Shown one piece after another: positions 54,303 to 63,263 of a stretch of DNA of 64,000 nt. Source of the stretch: Caulobacteraceae bacterium. GTDB taxonomy: Bacteria > Pseudomonadota > Alphaproteobacteria > Caulobacterales > Caulobacteraceae. Position numbers and translations under genes: made by a program. The DNA lies in assembly GCA_947452365.1 (NCBI GenBank), contig CANGCO010000003.1:1-64000 (forward strand), in the 5' to 3' direction. The notes below the pieces were generated by a model. It worked only from the letters and a program-made list of their open reading frames with translations, had not been told where the DNA came from and did no database searches. Within the stretch, counting starts at the first letter, position 1; every line of letters begins with the position of its first letter.

Positions 54303-55490
54303 CTAAACCATTTCCAAAGCCATGGCCGTGGCCTCGCCGCCACCGATACAAAGACTGGCAATCCCGCGCTTGCCGTTGCTCGCCTGCAGCGCAGAGAGCA
54401 AGGTGGTTAGGATACGCGCACCGGAGGCCCCAATCGGATGACCAAGGGCGCAGGCGCCGCCATTGACGTTCACCTTGTCATGCGGAATGGCCAGGTCCTG
54501 CATGGCAATCATGGCGACAACGGCAAAGGCCTCGTTAATTTCATAGAGGTCGACATCATCGACCATCCAACCAGCCTTATCCAGCACCTTGCGAATGGCA
54601 GGGACAGGGGCGGTTGTGAATAAGCCCGGTTCATGTGCATGGGCGGCGTGAGCAACAATCTTGGCCACCACCTTCAAGCCCAAGCGCTCGGCAACCGAGG
54701 CCCGGGTCATGATCAGGGCCGCAGCGCCGTCTGAAATCGAGCTGGAATTGGCCGCTGTCACGGTCCCGTCGCGACTAAAGGCAGGCTTTAGGGTCGGGAT
54801 CTTGGCGAGATCGGCCTTGATTGGCGCCTCGTCCGTATCGATGATCTCGACGCCCTTACGCGTAGTGACCTCAACAGCGACGATCTCGCGCTTAAAAGCG
54901 CCGCTTTCTACAGCGCGGCGCGCGCGGGTCAGGCTCTCGACCGCATAGGCGTCTTGGGCCGCGCGGGTAAATTGATAGGCACCCGCGGCTTCCTCTGCAA
55001 ACACACCCATCAGCTTGCCGGGGCTATACGCATCCTCAAGCCCATCCAGATACATGCTGTCCGACACCACATCATGGCCAATGCGCGCGCCGGCGCGATG
55101 CTTGGCCAGCAAATAGGGCGCGCCGCTCATGCTCTCCATGCCGCCTGCGACAATAATGTCCGAGGTCCCGGCCGCCAGAGCATCATGCGCCATCATGGCC
55201 GCCTGCATGCCACTGCCACACATCTTATTGACTGTGGTGGCGGTGACGCTAAGCGGCAGGCCAGCGCCAAGCGCGGCCTGACGCGCCGGGGCCTGGCCTA
55301 GCCCAGCGGGCAGGACACAGCCCATAATAATCTGATCGACCTGATCGCCTTGAAGGCCCGCACGCTCAAGCGCCGCCTTAACCACTGCAGCGCCGAGTGC
55401 CGTCGCCTTAACGCTCGACAGACTGCCCTGGAAGCTGCCCATAGGGGTGCGGGCATAGGCAGCAATGACGATGGGATCAGAAGCGGACAT
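54303..55490 (-). CDS. Acetyl-CoA C-acetyltransferase (thiolase)
   Basis: About 395 residues with all canonical thiolase residues. The nucleophile Cys is in NKMCGSGMQAAMMA near residue 88. The second motif is NVNGGACALGHPIGASGARIL with the catalytic His near residue 350. The C-terminal proton-acceptor Cys is in SLCIGGGEATA near residue 380. I start at the ATG at 55490, 7 bases after GGAG. It joins two acetyl-CoA or cleaves 3-ketoacyl-CoA, so it may serve polyhydroxybutyrate or degradation. In contrast to the 25345 gene it has a full active site. Confidence 0.93.
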   Translation of the reverse strand: MSASDPIVIAAYARTPMGSFQGSLSSVKATALGAAVVKAALERAGLQGDQVDQIIMGCVLPAGLGQAPARQAALGAGLPLSVTATTVNKMCGSGMQAAMMAHDALAAGTSDIIVAGGMESMSGAPYLLAKHRAGARIGHDVVSDSMYLDGLEDAYSPGKLMGVFAEEAAGAYQFTRAAQDAYAVESLTRARRAVESGAFKREIVAVEVTTRKGVEIIDTDEAPIKADLAKIPTLKPAFSRDGTVTAANSSSISDGAAALIMTRASVAERLGLKVVAKIVAHAAHAHEPGLFTTAPVPAIRKVLDKAGWMVDDVDLYEINEAFAVVAMIAMQDLAIPHDKVNVNGGACALGHPIGASGARILTTLLSALQASNGKRGIASLCIGGGEATAMALEMV

Positions 55491-55517
55491 GTTTAGCTCC
55501 AAAACAAAAACTTAACT

Positions 55518-56714
55518 CTAGGGCCGATAGGCGGCGATGGTCGAGGCGATGAAACCGCCGCCAAGCACCCGTTCGCCCTTGGTCGCCGGGTCATAAAGGA
55601 CGCAGGCCTGGCCCGGCGCAACGCCTTCTTCAGGCTCATCAAACTGGACCTGGGCCTGCCCGTCGACCATGGCCAAATGGCCTGGCCGAGGCTCGCGCGT
55701 CGATCGCACGCGGGCCAATATAGCCTGGCCTTGCTGCGCGGCCTGCTCCAAACTGGCCTGGTCACCCAACCAGTTGGTTTCTTTTAAAATCAAGGCCGCA
55801 GTCAGCAGCGCCTCGCGCGGGCCGACAATGACCTGACGACGATCCGCATCAATCTTGACGACGAACAGGGGCTCACCAACCGCAACCGCCAGGCCGCGCC
55901 TTTGACCCACTGTATAGCGGGTCACGCCCTCATGCTGGCCCAATACCCGGCCATCGATATGGACAATATCGCCCGGCACAGCGCCTTGGGGTCTGAGCTT
56001 ATCGATCAAGGTCACATAGCGCCCCTCGGGCACAAAACATATGTCCTGACTATCGGGCTTGTCGGCCACGGCCAGCCCCAGATTGGCCGCAATCGCCCGA
56101 ACCTGTGGCTTGGGCAAGCCGCCCAAGGGAAAACGGACAAAATCGAGCTGGTCTTGGGTGGTGGCAAACAGAAAATAGCTCTGGTCCCTGGCCAGATCGA
56201 TCGCGCGCAACAGCTTGGCAGGCGCGCCCATAGCTTGCTCGCGACGCACATAATGGCCCGTTGCCATGGCGGCGGCACCAAGGTCTCTGGCCATGTCCAA
56301 AAGATCGCGAAACTTGACCGTCTGATTACAGCGAATGCAGGGAATGGGGGTTTCGCCGCGCAGATAGGAATCGGCAAAATCTTCAATCACCGCCTGACGA
56401 AACCGGCTTTCATAATCGAGCACGTAATGGGCAATGCCCATGCGCTCGGCAGCGGTGCGGGCATCATGAATATCTTGCCCGGCGCAACAAGCGCCCTTTT
56501 TTTCGATAGCGACGCCATGGTCATAGAGCTGCAAGGTCACCCCGACCACGTCATAGCCCGCTTCCTTCAACAGGGCCGCCGCCACGGTAGAGTCAACGCC
56601 GCCCGACATGGCCACGACAATTCGCGTGCCCACAGGCAAACCAACGGCTTGCCGCGCGGCCTCGATTGCGCCCGAGGGGCTAGGCGCCTGAAGGGTTTGG
56701 TGGAGCATGACCAT
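55518..56714 (-). CDS. mnmA: tRNA-specific 2-thiouridylase
   Basis: A 398-residue enzyme that thiolates U34 of tRNA for Lys, Glu and Gln. The PP-loop is [14 protein letters not shown] near residue 35. The catalytic cysteines are in [12 protein letters not shown] and [12 protein letters not shown]. The alphaproteobacterial insertion [14 protein letters not shown] is present. It is on the minus strand downstream of flgL (66-base gap) and may be read through from the flagellar transcript. Start ATG at 56714; another ATG two codons later is possible. Confidence 0.95.
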   Translation of the reverse strand: MVMLHQTLQAPSPSGAIEAARQAVGLPVGTRIVVAMSGGVDSTVAAALLKEAGYDVVGVTLQLYDHGVAIEKKGACCAGQDIHDARTAAERMGIAHYVLDYESRFRQAVIEDFADSYLRGETPIPCIRCNQTVKFRDLLDMARDLGAAAMATGHYVRREQAMGAPAKLLRAIDLARDQSYFLFATTQDQLDFVRFPLGGLPKPQVRAIAANLGLAVADKPDSQDICFVPEGRYVTLIDKLRPQGAVPGDIVHIDGRVLGQHEGVTRYTVGQRRGLAVAVGEPLFVVKIDADRRQVIVGPREALLTAALILKETNWLGDQASLEQAAQQGQAILARVRSTREPRPGHLAMVDGQAQVQFDEPEEGVAPGQACVLYDPATKGERVLGGGFIASTIAAYRP

Positions 56715-56780
56715 GCCTAAAATCCGATCTTGCGCCCTATCTAGCGTCTAAAGACCGGTTTGCCGAGGCCCCAGAACGCC

Positions 56781-57706
56781 CTAGCGCAAGAAGTTGAGCA
56801 AGGACGAGCTTTTCAGCGCGTTAAATACCTCGGTTGAGGCCTGGACCGCGGCCTGGGCGCGCTGAACCTTGGATATGGCCTCGGCCTCGTTCACATCGGA
56901 CACATCGCCAATGACATTATCATAAAAGTCCCGGCGCTTGTTTTGCGTAGCGAGATTGGTTTGAACATTGGCATTGAGCTGACCATTGCGACCGACTTGG
57001 TTGGTCAGGTCGAGCCGGGCCGGGCCGCATCAAAAATGGCGATTTGACTGGTGAGAAACGTTTTTTGCGCAACGGTCAAGGGATCGGAGAAATCTCCATT
57101 CGCATTGACATAGTCCTGAATATTTTTGAAAGCCGTCATAATCCCGGTGCCAAGATCGCTCGCTAAAAAGCCGACCTTAATTGTCGAGGCACCATCAAAT
57201 TGGCTGGTCTGGGCAAGGTCGTCGTTTTGAAAGACACTCGGGACCGTTACGGCACCAAGATCAGCAAGATTGGTGACATTGACCGGTTTGGTATCAAATT
57301 TTGAACCTGAAAACAGGTATCGGCCTTCGTGCTGACCGTTCAAGGCCGCAACAAGGTTTCCAAACTGGATCTGCAATTCCGGCAACAGGTTTATACCGGA
57401 TGCCAAACCGACAGCGCTCAGCACGGACTGCTTGGCGGCCGAAACTGCATCCAGCGCCTTGGTCATATACAAGTCTTGTGCATCCAGTTGGCGGCCAAGA
57501 TCTTCAAGCACGGATATGGAGGACTCGGTCTTGGCGCGGGCGGTATTATTGGCCGCAAGCGTCTGGGCCTTGCCGCCATAACCCGCCAGGTCCGCGGCGA
57601 TCTTTCCGGTCGTGACCTGATTTTGAGCCGTCACCTGGTCGACCAGCTTGGTCATGATGGCGGTCGTCACACCCGTATAGCTATTGGCTGTACCTATCCG
57701 GACCAT
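56781..57706 (-). pseudogene. flgL: Flagellar hook-filament junction protein FlgL, frameshifted
   Basis: FlgL (HAP3) caps the hook-filament junction. The first 233 codons have the flagellin-like N terminus (GTANSYTGVTTAI) and end early at TGA 57005-57007. The next 75 codons lie in another frame and encode a clean FlgL C terminus (DVSDVNEAEAISKVQRAQAA, ending SSLLNFLR). The break is at a tandem CCGGG-CCGGG (57015-57024). Removing one 5-base unit joins the frames as AARLDLTNQ and gives about 306 residues, the normal length. It follows flgK by 3 bases. It may be a true mutation, slipped-strand variation or a sequencing error. Confidence 0.9.
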
Positions 57707-57709
57707 GAC

Positions 57710-59830
57710 CTAGCCTCCGACCATGTTTAGAAGAATATCGTAAATGTCTCTCGCCGCCGTTACCAAGCGGGCAGAGGCATTATAGGACTGTTGATAGGTG
57801 GTGAGCTTAGCAAGCTCTTCGTCGCGATTAACATCTTCTTCTGATGAACGACGATTTTCCACCTCGGTCGCGACAGACTGCGCACGGGTTTGATCGCCCT
57901 GGGCCAAGGTCGCGCGTTGGGCCAAGGCCCCTGCGACTTGAGCTGCATATTGACTAACCGACTTTAGACCGCCCAAAATATTCCCGGCCGGATCAAAACT
58001 GACCGCGTTGCTGCTTGAATTGGCAAGGGTCTGAGCCCCGCGTCCATCGCCTATTCTGAGATTGGCCTGACCGGCCGCGGGCGCAAGATCAAGCTTGGCC
58101 AGGGCCAGCTTACCAGGATCGGCCGCAATATCGCTCCGGATCGAATAGCCAAACAGGCGCGATGCGCGCTGATTGTCACCAATGCCAAACAACTGGCTGA
58201 TCGATGGGCTGCCCGTACCGCGCGTGGTGGTATCTGCCTGTACTGAAATAGTGACGGCGGCGGGGCCAAGAGGGGTAAAACGCAATCGGCCAACGGCATC
58301 CAAGGCATAGGTGCCATATTTGCCAACGCCAGTATTGGGATCATTCATCGCCGTCAAGAGATCAGCCATAGAGGTCCCTGAGGGAGTGGTGATGTTAACA
58401 TCAGCCAAGGTCTGACCATTGGGATCGCTTAAGCGCAGGCTCAGTACCTTGCCGGGGGTAAATCCCGGGTCACTGGCATTGGTCAGGCCGGTATCATAGG
58501 TCGATATGCCACTAGACTGGACCAGGTCATTGAGTCCGAAAAACTGGCTAAAGCCCTTACCGGCCTTGGTCGCGGGCGTCGTGGCGTCATCCGCGATTGC
58601 TATGCCCTTGCCCGCCGCTGCCGACAAGGACAGGGCATTATTGACAAAACTCGCTGTTGCGTCTGTACCGAGGGCCGTATTCAAGGTCGCTAAAAAGTTA
58701 GCCGGAGTAAAGCTTGTTGGTGCACCGGCACCAACCGTGATCGTTCCCGCTGTAAAATCGATCTTGACCGACTTGGCGATGAGATTGGTGCTGTTGCTCA
58801 AGACCGCAATCGTCGTGGACCCGGTAAATCCAGCAATCCCAGAGGTCAGGTCCAGACCGGTATTGCGGCCGGTCAAGGTTTGAAGCGCAGGCACTGCCGA
58901 GGCGGCATTATGAGCCCGATTGAGCTCTTCCGTCGCATGACTGACCAACTCACCGAGCTGGTTCATAATGGTTGGCAGTTCCTTGTCGCGCAATTGCAGC
59001 AGGCCAACCATCTCACCACTGACCATCCGGTCCACTAAGGGCTTGGTCGTGCCGCCCGGTTCGGTGACTGTGATTTCCCCAAACCCATTGCCCTTGGGCC
59101 CATAAGACAGGCTCGCTGGCCCGTTTAGGGCCACTAGGTTTAGCGAGTCCCCGCCCAGAATACTAACCCCACCGTTTGGCAAGCTGGACACCCGAATATC
59201 CATCAATGAGGACAGGGTCTTGATTAAGGCTCCCTGGGCATTAATCGCCCCGGTCGCGTCGCCATTGGCAGTCCCGGCGCTGCGAATTTCCGCGTTTAGC
59301 TTATCAATACCGGCCAAAAGCCCATTTATGGTTTCAACATTGGACTTAAGCTGGGCGTCCGCATCAGACTGAATGGCTTGAAGCGAGGTATAGATAGAGC
59401 GGCTCTCATTTAGAAAATTAGTAATGTCCGTTACCGCTCCGGACTTTTTCAATCCGTCAGTCGGGTTCGCCGCTAGGCTATTGAAATCGGCATAGATCCC
59501 GTCGAGCTGTTTGAAATAGTTTTGGTCAGCGGTTGGGTCGCCAAACAGGGCTTGTGCCCGATCGAGCAGGTCAGAGCCAATCTTGGCCTTGCCCAGATCG
59601 GCCGCCGCGCCATAGCCAGCGGCTTGGAGAAACGCATTTGCGGCCCTGCGGATGCGGGCAATATCAACGCCGGCACCGACACCGTTGGTTTGACTAGCCG
59701 TCTGGTCGGCAAGCTTGCGGACATAGCCGGGCGTATCGACATTAGCGATATTGTCGGCAACCACCCTCATATTGGTCTGGGCCGCATTCAGTCCCGAGTT
59801 TGCGATATTGAGGATGGAATTGATCGACAT
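57710..59830 (-). CDS. flgK: Flagellar hook-associated protein 1
   Basis: About 706 residues, longer than the E. coli protein, because of a central domain insert around residues 300-500. The N-terminal axial motif is SGLNAAQTNMRVVADNIANVDTPGYVRK. The C-terminal flagellin-like helix ends ESYNASARLVTAARDIYDILLNMV-like. The true start is the ATG at 59830 after GGGAGA; the track begins 7 codons earlier. The operon flgK-flgL runs from a minus-strand sigma-54 promoter near 60011 and diverges from fliK. Confidence 0.95.
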   Translation of the reverse strand: MSINSILNIANSGLNAAQTNMRVVADNIANVDTPGYVRKLADQTASQTNGVGAGVDIARIRRAANAFLQAAGYGAAADLGKAKIGSDLLDRAQALFGDPTADQNYFKQLDGIYADFNSLAANPTDGLKKSGAVTDITNFLNESRSIYTSLQAIQSDADAQLKSNVETINGLLAGIDKLNAEIRSAGTANGDATGAINAQGALIKTLSSLMDIRVSSLPNGGVSILGGDSLNLVALNGPASLSYGPKGNGFGEITVTEPGGTTKPLVDRMVSGEMVGLLQLRDKELPTIMNQLGELVSHATEELNRAHNAASAVPALQTLTGRNTGLDLTSGIAGFTGSTTIAVLSNSTNLIAKSVKIDFTAGTITVGAGAPTSFTPANFLATLNTALGTDATASFVNNALSLSAAAGKGIAIADDATTPATKAGKGFSQFFGLNDLVQSSGISTYDTGLTNASDPGFTPGKVLSLRLSDPNGQTLADVNITTPSGTSMADLLTAMNDPNTGVGKYGTYALDAVGRLRFTPLGPAAVTISVQADTTTRGTGSPSISQLFGIGDNQRASRLFGYSIRSDIAADPGKLALAKLDLAPAAGQANLRIGDGRGAQTLANSSSNAVSFDPAGNILGGLKSVSQYAAQVAGALAQRATLAQGDQTRAQSVATEVENRRSSEEDVNRDEELAKLTTYQQSYNASARLVTAARDIYDILLNMVGG

Positions 59831-60010
59831 CAGCAGGTCTCCCAAAGCCACGGGGTGATTTTTGCATGGGTCGGCATTTTTTGCCGCCCAAAGGGCGCTT
59901 GAGCGGTCAAGATTTCAATGGCCATACAGTTTAACATTCTGATTAAACTCATGCTTTCAAAACCCCGAGCTTGATCCAGTCCTTCGGACTTTAAAGGCAA
60001 TCTTGCTCAA

Positions 60011-60025
60011 GCAAGGGCCATGCCA
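60011..60025 (-). promoter_or_regulatory. Sigma-54 promoter for flgK-flgL
   Basis: On the minus strand this reads TGGCATGGCCCTTGC followed by TT. GG and GC are separated by exactly 10 bases, matching TGGCACG-N4-TTGCTT with one mismatch. Transcription would begin near 60000, about 170 bases upstream of the flgK ATG. Confidence 0.7.
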
Positions 60026-60083
60026 AAATCGCCATGCCCCGGGCGCTAAGCCTGAACAGCAAGGGCCTATTCGGAACGCCGCA

Positions 60084-60117
60084 CCGGCAAGAAACGATCG
60101 GGCGGCAAAATCGCGCC
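60084..60117. promoter_or_regulatory. Pair of ftr-like FlbD enhancer sites
   Basis: Two CGGCAA-cored elements, CCGGCAAGAAACG (60084-60096) and GGCGGCAAAATCGCGCC (60101-60117), lie between the two sigma-54 promoters. They resemble Caulobacter ftr elements bound by FlbD at the flaN/flbG enhancer. Identity with those sites is inferred from form and position. Confidence 0.45.
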
Positions 60118-60155
60118 AGCAACCAAAAGTTCTGAACAATAAATTTATACAATTA

Positions 60156-60168
60156 AATCAATGAATTA
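60156..60168. promoter_or_regulatory. IHF binding site
   Basis: AATCAATGAATTA matches the IHF consensus WATCAA-N4-TTR at every position. It sits 16 bases upstream of the plus-strand sigma-54 promoter in an AT-rich stretch, where DNA bending would bring the enhancer to the promoter. Confidence 0.65.
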
Positions 60169-60183
60169 GCGGAACGACCGGAC

Positions 60184-60201
60184 TTGGCCTAATCCTTGCT
60201 T
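60184..60201 (+). promoter_or_regulatory. Sigma-54 promoter for fliK-flgD-flgE
   Basis: TTGGCCTAATCCTTGCTT has GG and GC separated by 10 bases, the fixed spacing of sigma-54 promoters. The start would be near 60211, about 67 bases upstream of the fliK ATG. It pairs with the minus-strand promoter at 60011 in the 447-base region between flgK and fliK, which holds no gene. Confidence 0.7.
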
Positions 60202-60277
60202 GTTATCGGCCGAGCGAGAGAAAACCGTTTCTAACGCTCCAAACGGAAATCCTTCGGCCTGTGAGCCCGGCTAGATT

Positions 60278-62470
60278 ATGCAAACGGCGAGTAACCTTCT
60301 CAGTGCCATCAGTATAGGCACACCTGGCAATCCGCCCCCTGGCTCGAATTCCGGTGGCGTGAGCGTTAGTGCCACTGACGGACTAGGGCCGCTCGGTGAG
60401 GGCGAACCTTCTAGCCCGGCCACGTTTCGTTTTTCGGACCTATTGGCAGAAGCCTTAGTGCCCGCTCAAACAGACGGACCAGCGGTGCCGTTTCCTGCGC
60501 TTGCGACCGCCAGTCCGGCTATTGCCGCGAACCTGACAAACAAGCTAAGCGCTTCGATCGCGGCTGGAACCCCCATTTCGGCTCTGGTTCAAGCCCCGGC
60601 CCCAGCCGTAACCGGTGACCAAGACGAGGCCGCCGCTTCAGATGCCTTGATCTCGCCAGGACCAGAATTGGACGAACCCGAAGAGCCTAGGCTCGCCAAG
60701 ACAGACACAGCCAAACAGCCAGTTCTGCCTGAGGATGTCGTCCAGACGCAAATCGCACTGCCGGTCATGTCCATGGTCGCGATGGTCGCCGCTGCGCCCC
60801 CGGCCTCTCAGTCACCCACAGCCGATCCTGCAGTCGCCAGCCCTGCCGCTCCGGCACCGAACGCGCCCTTACCGCCGCTTAGCCCAGACCTTTCGCCTAG
60901 GGCAGACGCGGCAAACATCGCAGCGCTTGCAGACGACACGGCCCCCCCTGTGGCAGCGGCCTCTGCGCCCGCGACAAGCTTGGCCGCCCAGATCTCGGCC
61001 GACAAACTAACCAAGGCAGTCGCGCCGCCGGTCGCAAATCCGGCGCAGAATGCGCAAACCCAAAACCTGACGCCCGAACCCAGTATTGGCTCCGAACTCT
61101 CCACTCAGCCTGCCACATCAGCCCAGCCAATCCTTGCTTTGGCTGCCCAGGTTGCTCCGCCCGATGGTCCGGTAGAATTGGCGCCTGAGCCGTTCAATTT
61201 GGCGCAGCCATCCGCCGCAGCACCCAGCAATGCGTCGTCGCCTTTACCCAAGAGCACCGTCGAGGCCCAGCCCCTGCCTCAGACCCTTGGCGACTTGATG
61301 GCCAAACTCAATATAGATCCGGCTATGCCGCTGGCGGTTGCTGCGACCACCAAGCCCGTCATTGAGCCGCCCATCAGCACCCAGCCGGCGACCAATATGC
61401 CATTGCGCGAGGCCCTAGCCGCAAACCCAAGCCATACGGAGCTTGATATACCCCCAGCCCCACCGGCAATAGCCGAGGACGGCATAATCGCGCTCACCAA
61501 TCCGGTTGAAGCGGTCGCTGGCACCAAGCCTGCACAGGCACAAGCGCTCGCGTCAGAAACGCCTCTGGCCGCGCCGGTCACTGCCGCCAAGGCCCCAGAA
61601 ACGGTACCCAAGCCCAACCTAGCGCCTGTCGCCGAAAATCTTGCCGTGCAACCGCCTATGGCGACCGGTCTAGAGGCCGCCGATAGCGACCAGGCCAGCG
61701 CCGTCAACGCCCCGGTCTCGCCAGAGCCGGTGCGGCAGGCACAGGCGGTAAGGCCAGCGCCAGGGCCGGTTCGGACAGCAGACAATGCTGACCTGCCAGC
61801 GACGCAACCGGCGGCCCCAACAAACCTAGCGGGTGAGCAAGGTCAGGCCAGTCTGGAACAAGATGCCCAGGGCCAGGGCGGTCAGGCGGGCGAGGCACCA
61901 CGCCTATCGGCCAAGACCGAGACGGCAGCCACCGATCTCGAAACCGAGGCCAGGGACGCACCCGTGATCCAACCCCTGGCTGCCACGAGCCAAGCCCAGG
62001 CCGCGAGCTCGGATCGCCAAGCGACGGCGACGGCTCAGACTGTCCCCATGCTGGCAAACGAAATTCTTCGCAAATCTGGTGGGCGATCAGCGCAATTTGA
62101 TATCAGCCTGACCCCCGAAGGCCTGGGCAAGGTCGATGTCCAGATCTCTATTAATCCAAAGGGCGAACTTACCGCCTCAATGGTGTTTGACACGCCCCAG
62201 GCCGCCGCCGAATTGCGCGGACGTGCAGCCGAGTTGCAAAAAAGCCTTGAGCAGGCGGGATTCCAGGTCTCGCAAAATGGACTGAATTTTAGCGATACCA
62301 GCCGTCAGGGCTTTGGCTCAGCCCAGCAGCAGGCCCAGCATAATCAACGCCAAGGCCCAGATCACACACGGGCCTTTACGGAGGCCAGTGACACAGCTGC
62401 GCTTACCGATCTCGCGGTCGCCAAGGCCTATACCCCCTCAAACTCCCGCAGCATTGATGTGAGGATCTAG
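60278..62470 (+). CDS. fliK: Flagellar hook-length control protein FliK
   Basis: A 730-residue protein. The first 580 residues are an Ala- and Pro-rich, low-complexity, probably unfolded ruler region. The C-terminal Flg_hook domain near residues 610-680 has the hallmark LTPEGLGKVDVQISINPKG and LEQAGFQV. FliK measures hook length and switches secretion from hook to filament proteins through FlhB. It is the first gene after the sigma-54 promoter and is followed after 3 bases by flgD. The identity rests mainly on the C-terminal domain and context. Confidence 0.9.
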   Translation: MQTASNLLSAISIGTPGNPPPGSNSGGVSVSATDGLGPLGEGEPSSPATFRFSDLLAEALVPAQTDGPAVPFPALATASPAIAANLTNKLSASIAAGTPISALVQAPAPAVTGDQDEAAASDALISPGPELDEPEEPRLAKTDTAKQPVLPEDVVQTQIALPVMSMVAMVAAAPPASQSPTADPAVASPAAPAPNAPLPPLSPDLSPRADAANIAALADDTAPPVAAASAPATSLAAQISADKLTKAVAPPVANPAQNAQTQNLTPEPSIGSELSTQPATSAQPILALAAQVAPPDGPVELAPEPFNLAQPSAAAPSNASSPLPKSTVEAQPLPQTLGDLMAKLNIDPAMPLAVAATTKPVIEPPISTQPATNMPLREALAANPSHTELDIPPAPPAIAEDGIIALTNPVEAVAGTKPAQAQALASETPLAAPVTAAKAPETVPKPNLAPVAENLAVQPPMATGLEAADSDQASAVNAPVSPEPVRQAQAVRPAPGPVRTADNADLPATQPAAPTNLAGEQGQASLEQDAQGQGGQAGEAPRLSAKTETAATDLETEARDAPVIQPLAATSQAQAASSDRQATATAQTVPMLANEILRKSGGRSAQFDISLTPEGLGKVDVQISINPKGELTASMVFDTPQAAAELRGRAAELQKSLEQAGFQVSQNGLNFSDTSRQGFGSAQQQAQHNQRQGPDHTRAFTEASDTAALTDLAVAKAYTPSNSRSIDVRI

Positions 62471-62473
62471 ACC

Positions 62474-63172
62474 ATGGTTACAACCCCAACCGCCACAAAC
62501 CCGGCCGCAGCTGCGGCAACAAATCCCGGTACGGCAGCGGCAACGACAACAATCAATAACAGCCGCGACAAGCTGGTGACCAATTACCAGACCTTCCTGA
62601 CCCTTTTGACCACACAGCTGAAAAATCAGGACCCGACCAAGCCGCTGGATAATAACGAATTTACCCAGCAGCTAACCCAAATGAGCGGGGTCGAGCAGCA
62701 ACTCTTGTCCAATGAATTGCTCACCAAACTGGTCAATCAAGGTTCAGAATCGATCGGTTCCGCCGTCAATCTGATCGGCAAGGTCGCAACCGTGAATACC
62801 AATTCCAACATGCTGCAGTCGGGCAAGGCCGATTGGCGCTATGACCTGCCCGCCGGGATCACATCCGCCAGTATAGAGATCAAGAGCACCAATGGTGCCA
62901 TCGTCTATAGCGGCGCGATTACCGACCTTACGTCTGGACGAAAGACCTATAGCTGGAACGGGGTCACCAATACCGGGACAACCCTACCCGCAGGCGGTCC
63001 TTATACCGCCACCATCACGACCAACAATTCCAGTAATATTAGCGCTAAAATAACGCCATTTATTCAGGGCCTCGTCACTGGCGTTGAGAATGTGAACGGC
63101 TCTGTCCTGCTGTCGCTCGGCACAAATAAGGTGCCCTCGTCGGGCGTCATCGGCGTGGCCAACGACTCCTAA
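62474..63172 (+). CDS. flgD: Flagellar hook assembly protein FlgD
   Basis: A 232-residue hook-capping scaffold protein. The N-terminal export region is Thr/Ala/Asn-rich, followed by the conserved FLTLLTTQLKNQDPTKPLDNNEFTQQL motif near residue 40. The central Ig/FlgD-like beta domain includes the ADWRYDLPAG and YSWNGVTNTGTTLPAGGPY stretches. It polymerises FlgE subunits at the growing hook tip. It lies 3 bases after fliK and 91 bases before flgE. Confidence 0.95.
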   Translation: MVTTPTATNPAAAAATNPGTAAATTTINNSRDKLVTNYQTFLTLLTTQLKNQDPTKPLDNNEFTQQLTQMSGVEQQLLSNELLTKLVNQGSESIGSAVNLIGKVATVNTNSNMLQSGKADWRYDLPAGITSASIEIKSTNGAIVYSGAITDLTSGRKTYSWNGVTNTGTTLPAGGPYTATITTNNSSNISAKITPFIQGLVTGVENVNGSVLLSLGTNKVPSSGVIGVANDS

Positions 63173-63263
63173 ACCCGTCGGCTCGGATTTGTTTCCAAGA
63201 CTGCCGAATGATCAAACCAGGTCCCAATTTAATGATCGGACCTCATCTAGAAGGAAGTAAATT

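Noticed and set aside
57005-57030. Programmed -1 frameshift in flgL
   Set aside because: There is no X-XXY-YYZ slippery sequence or downstream stem, and the 5-bp tandem repeat whose deletion restores the exact frame is simpler. I know of no flgL recoding in bacteria.
59957-60139. 60-residue ORF in the flgK-fliK intergenic region
   Set aside because: It runs across the promoter and enhancer elements and has no ribosome site or protein character.
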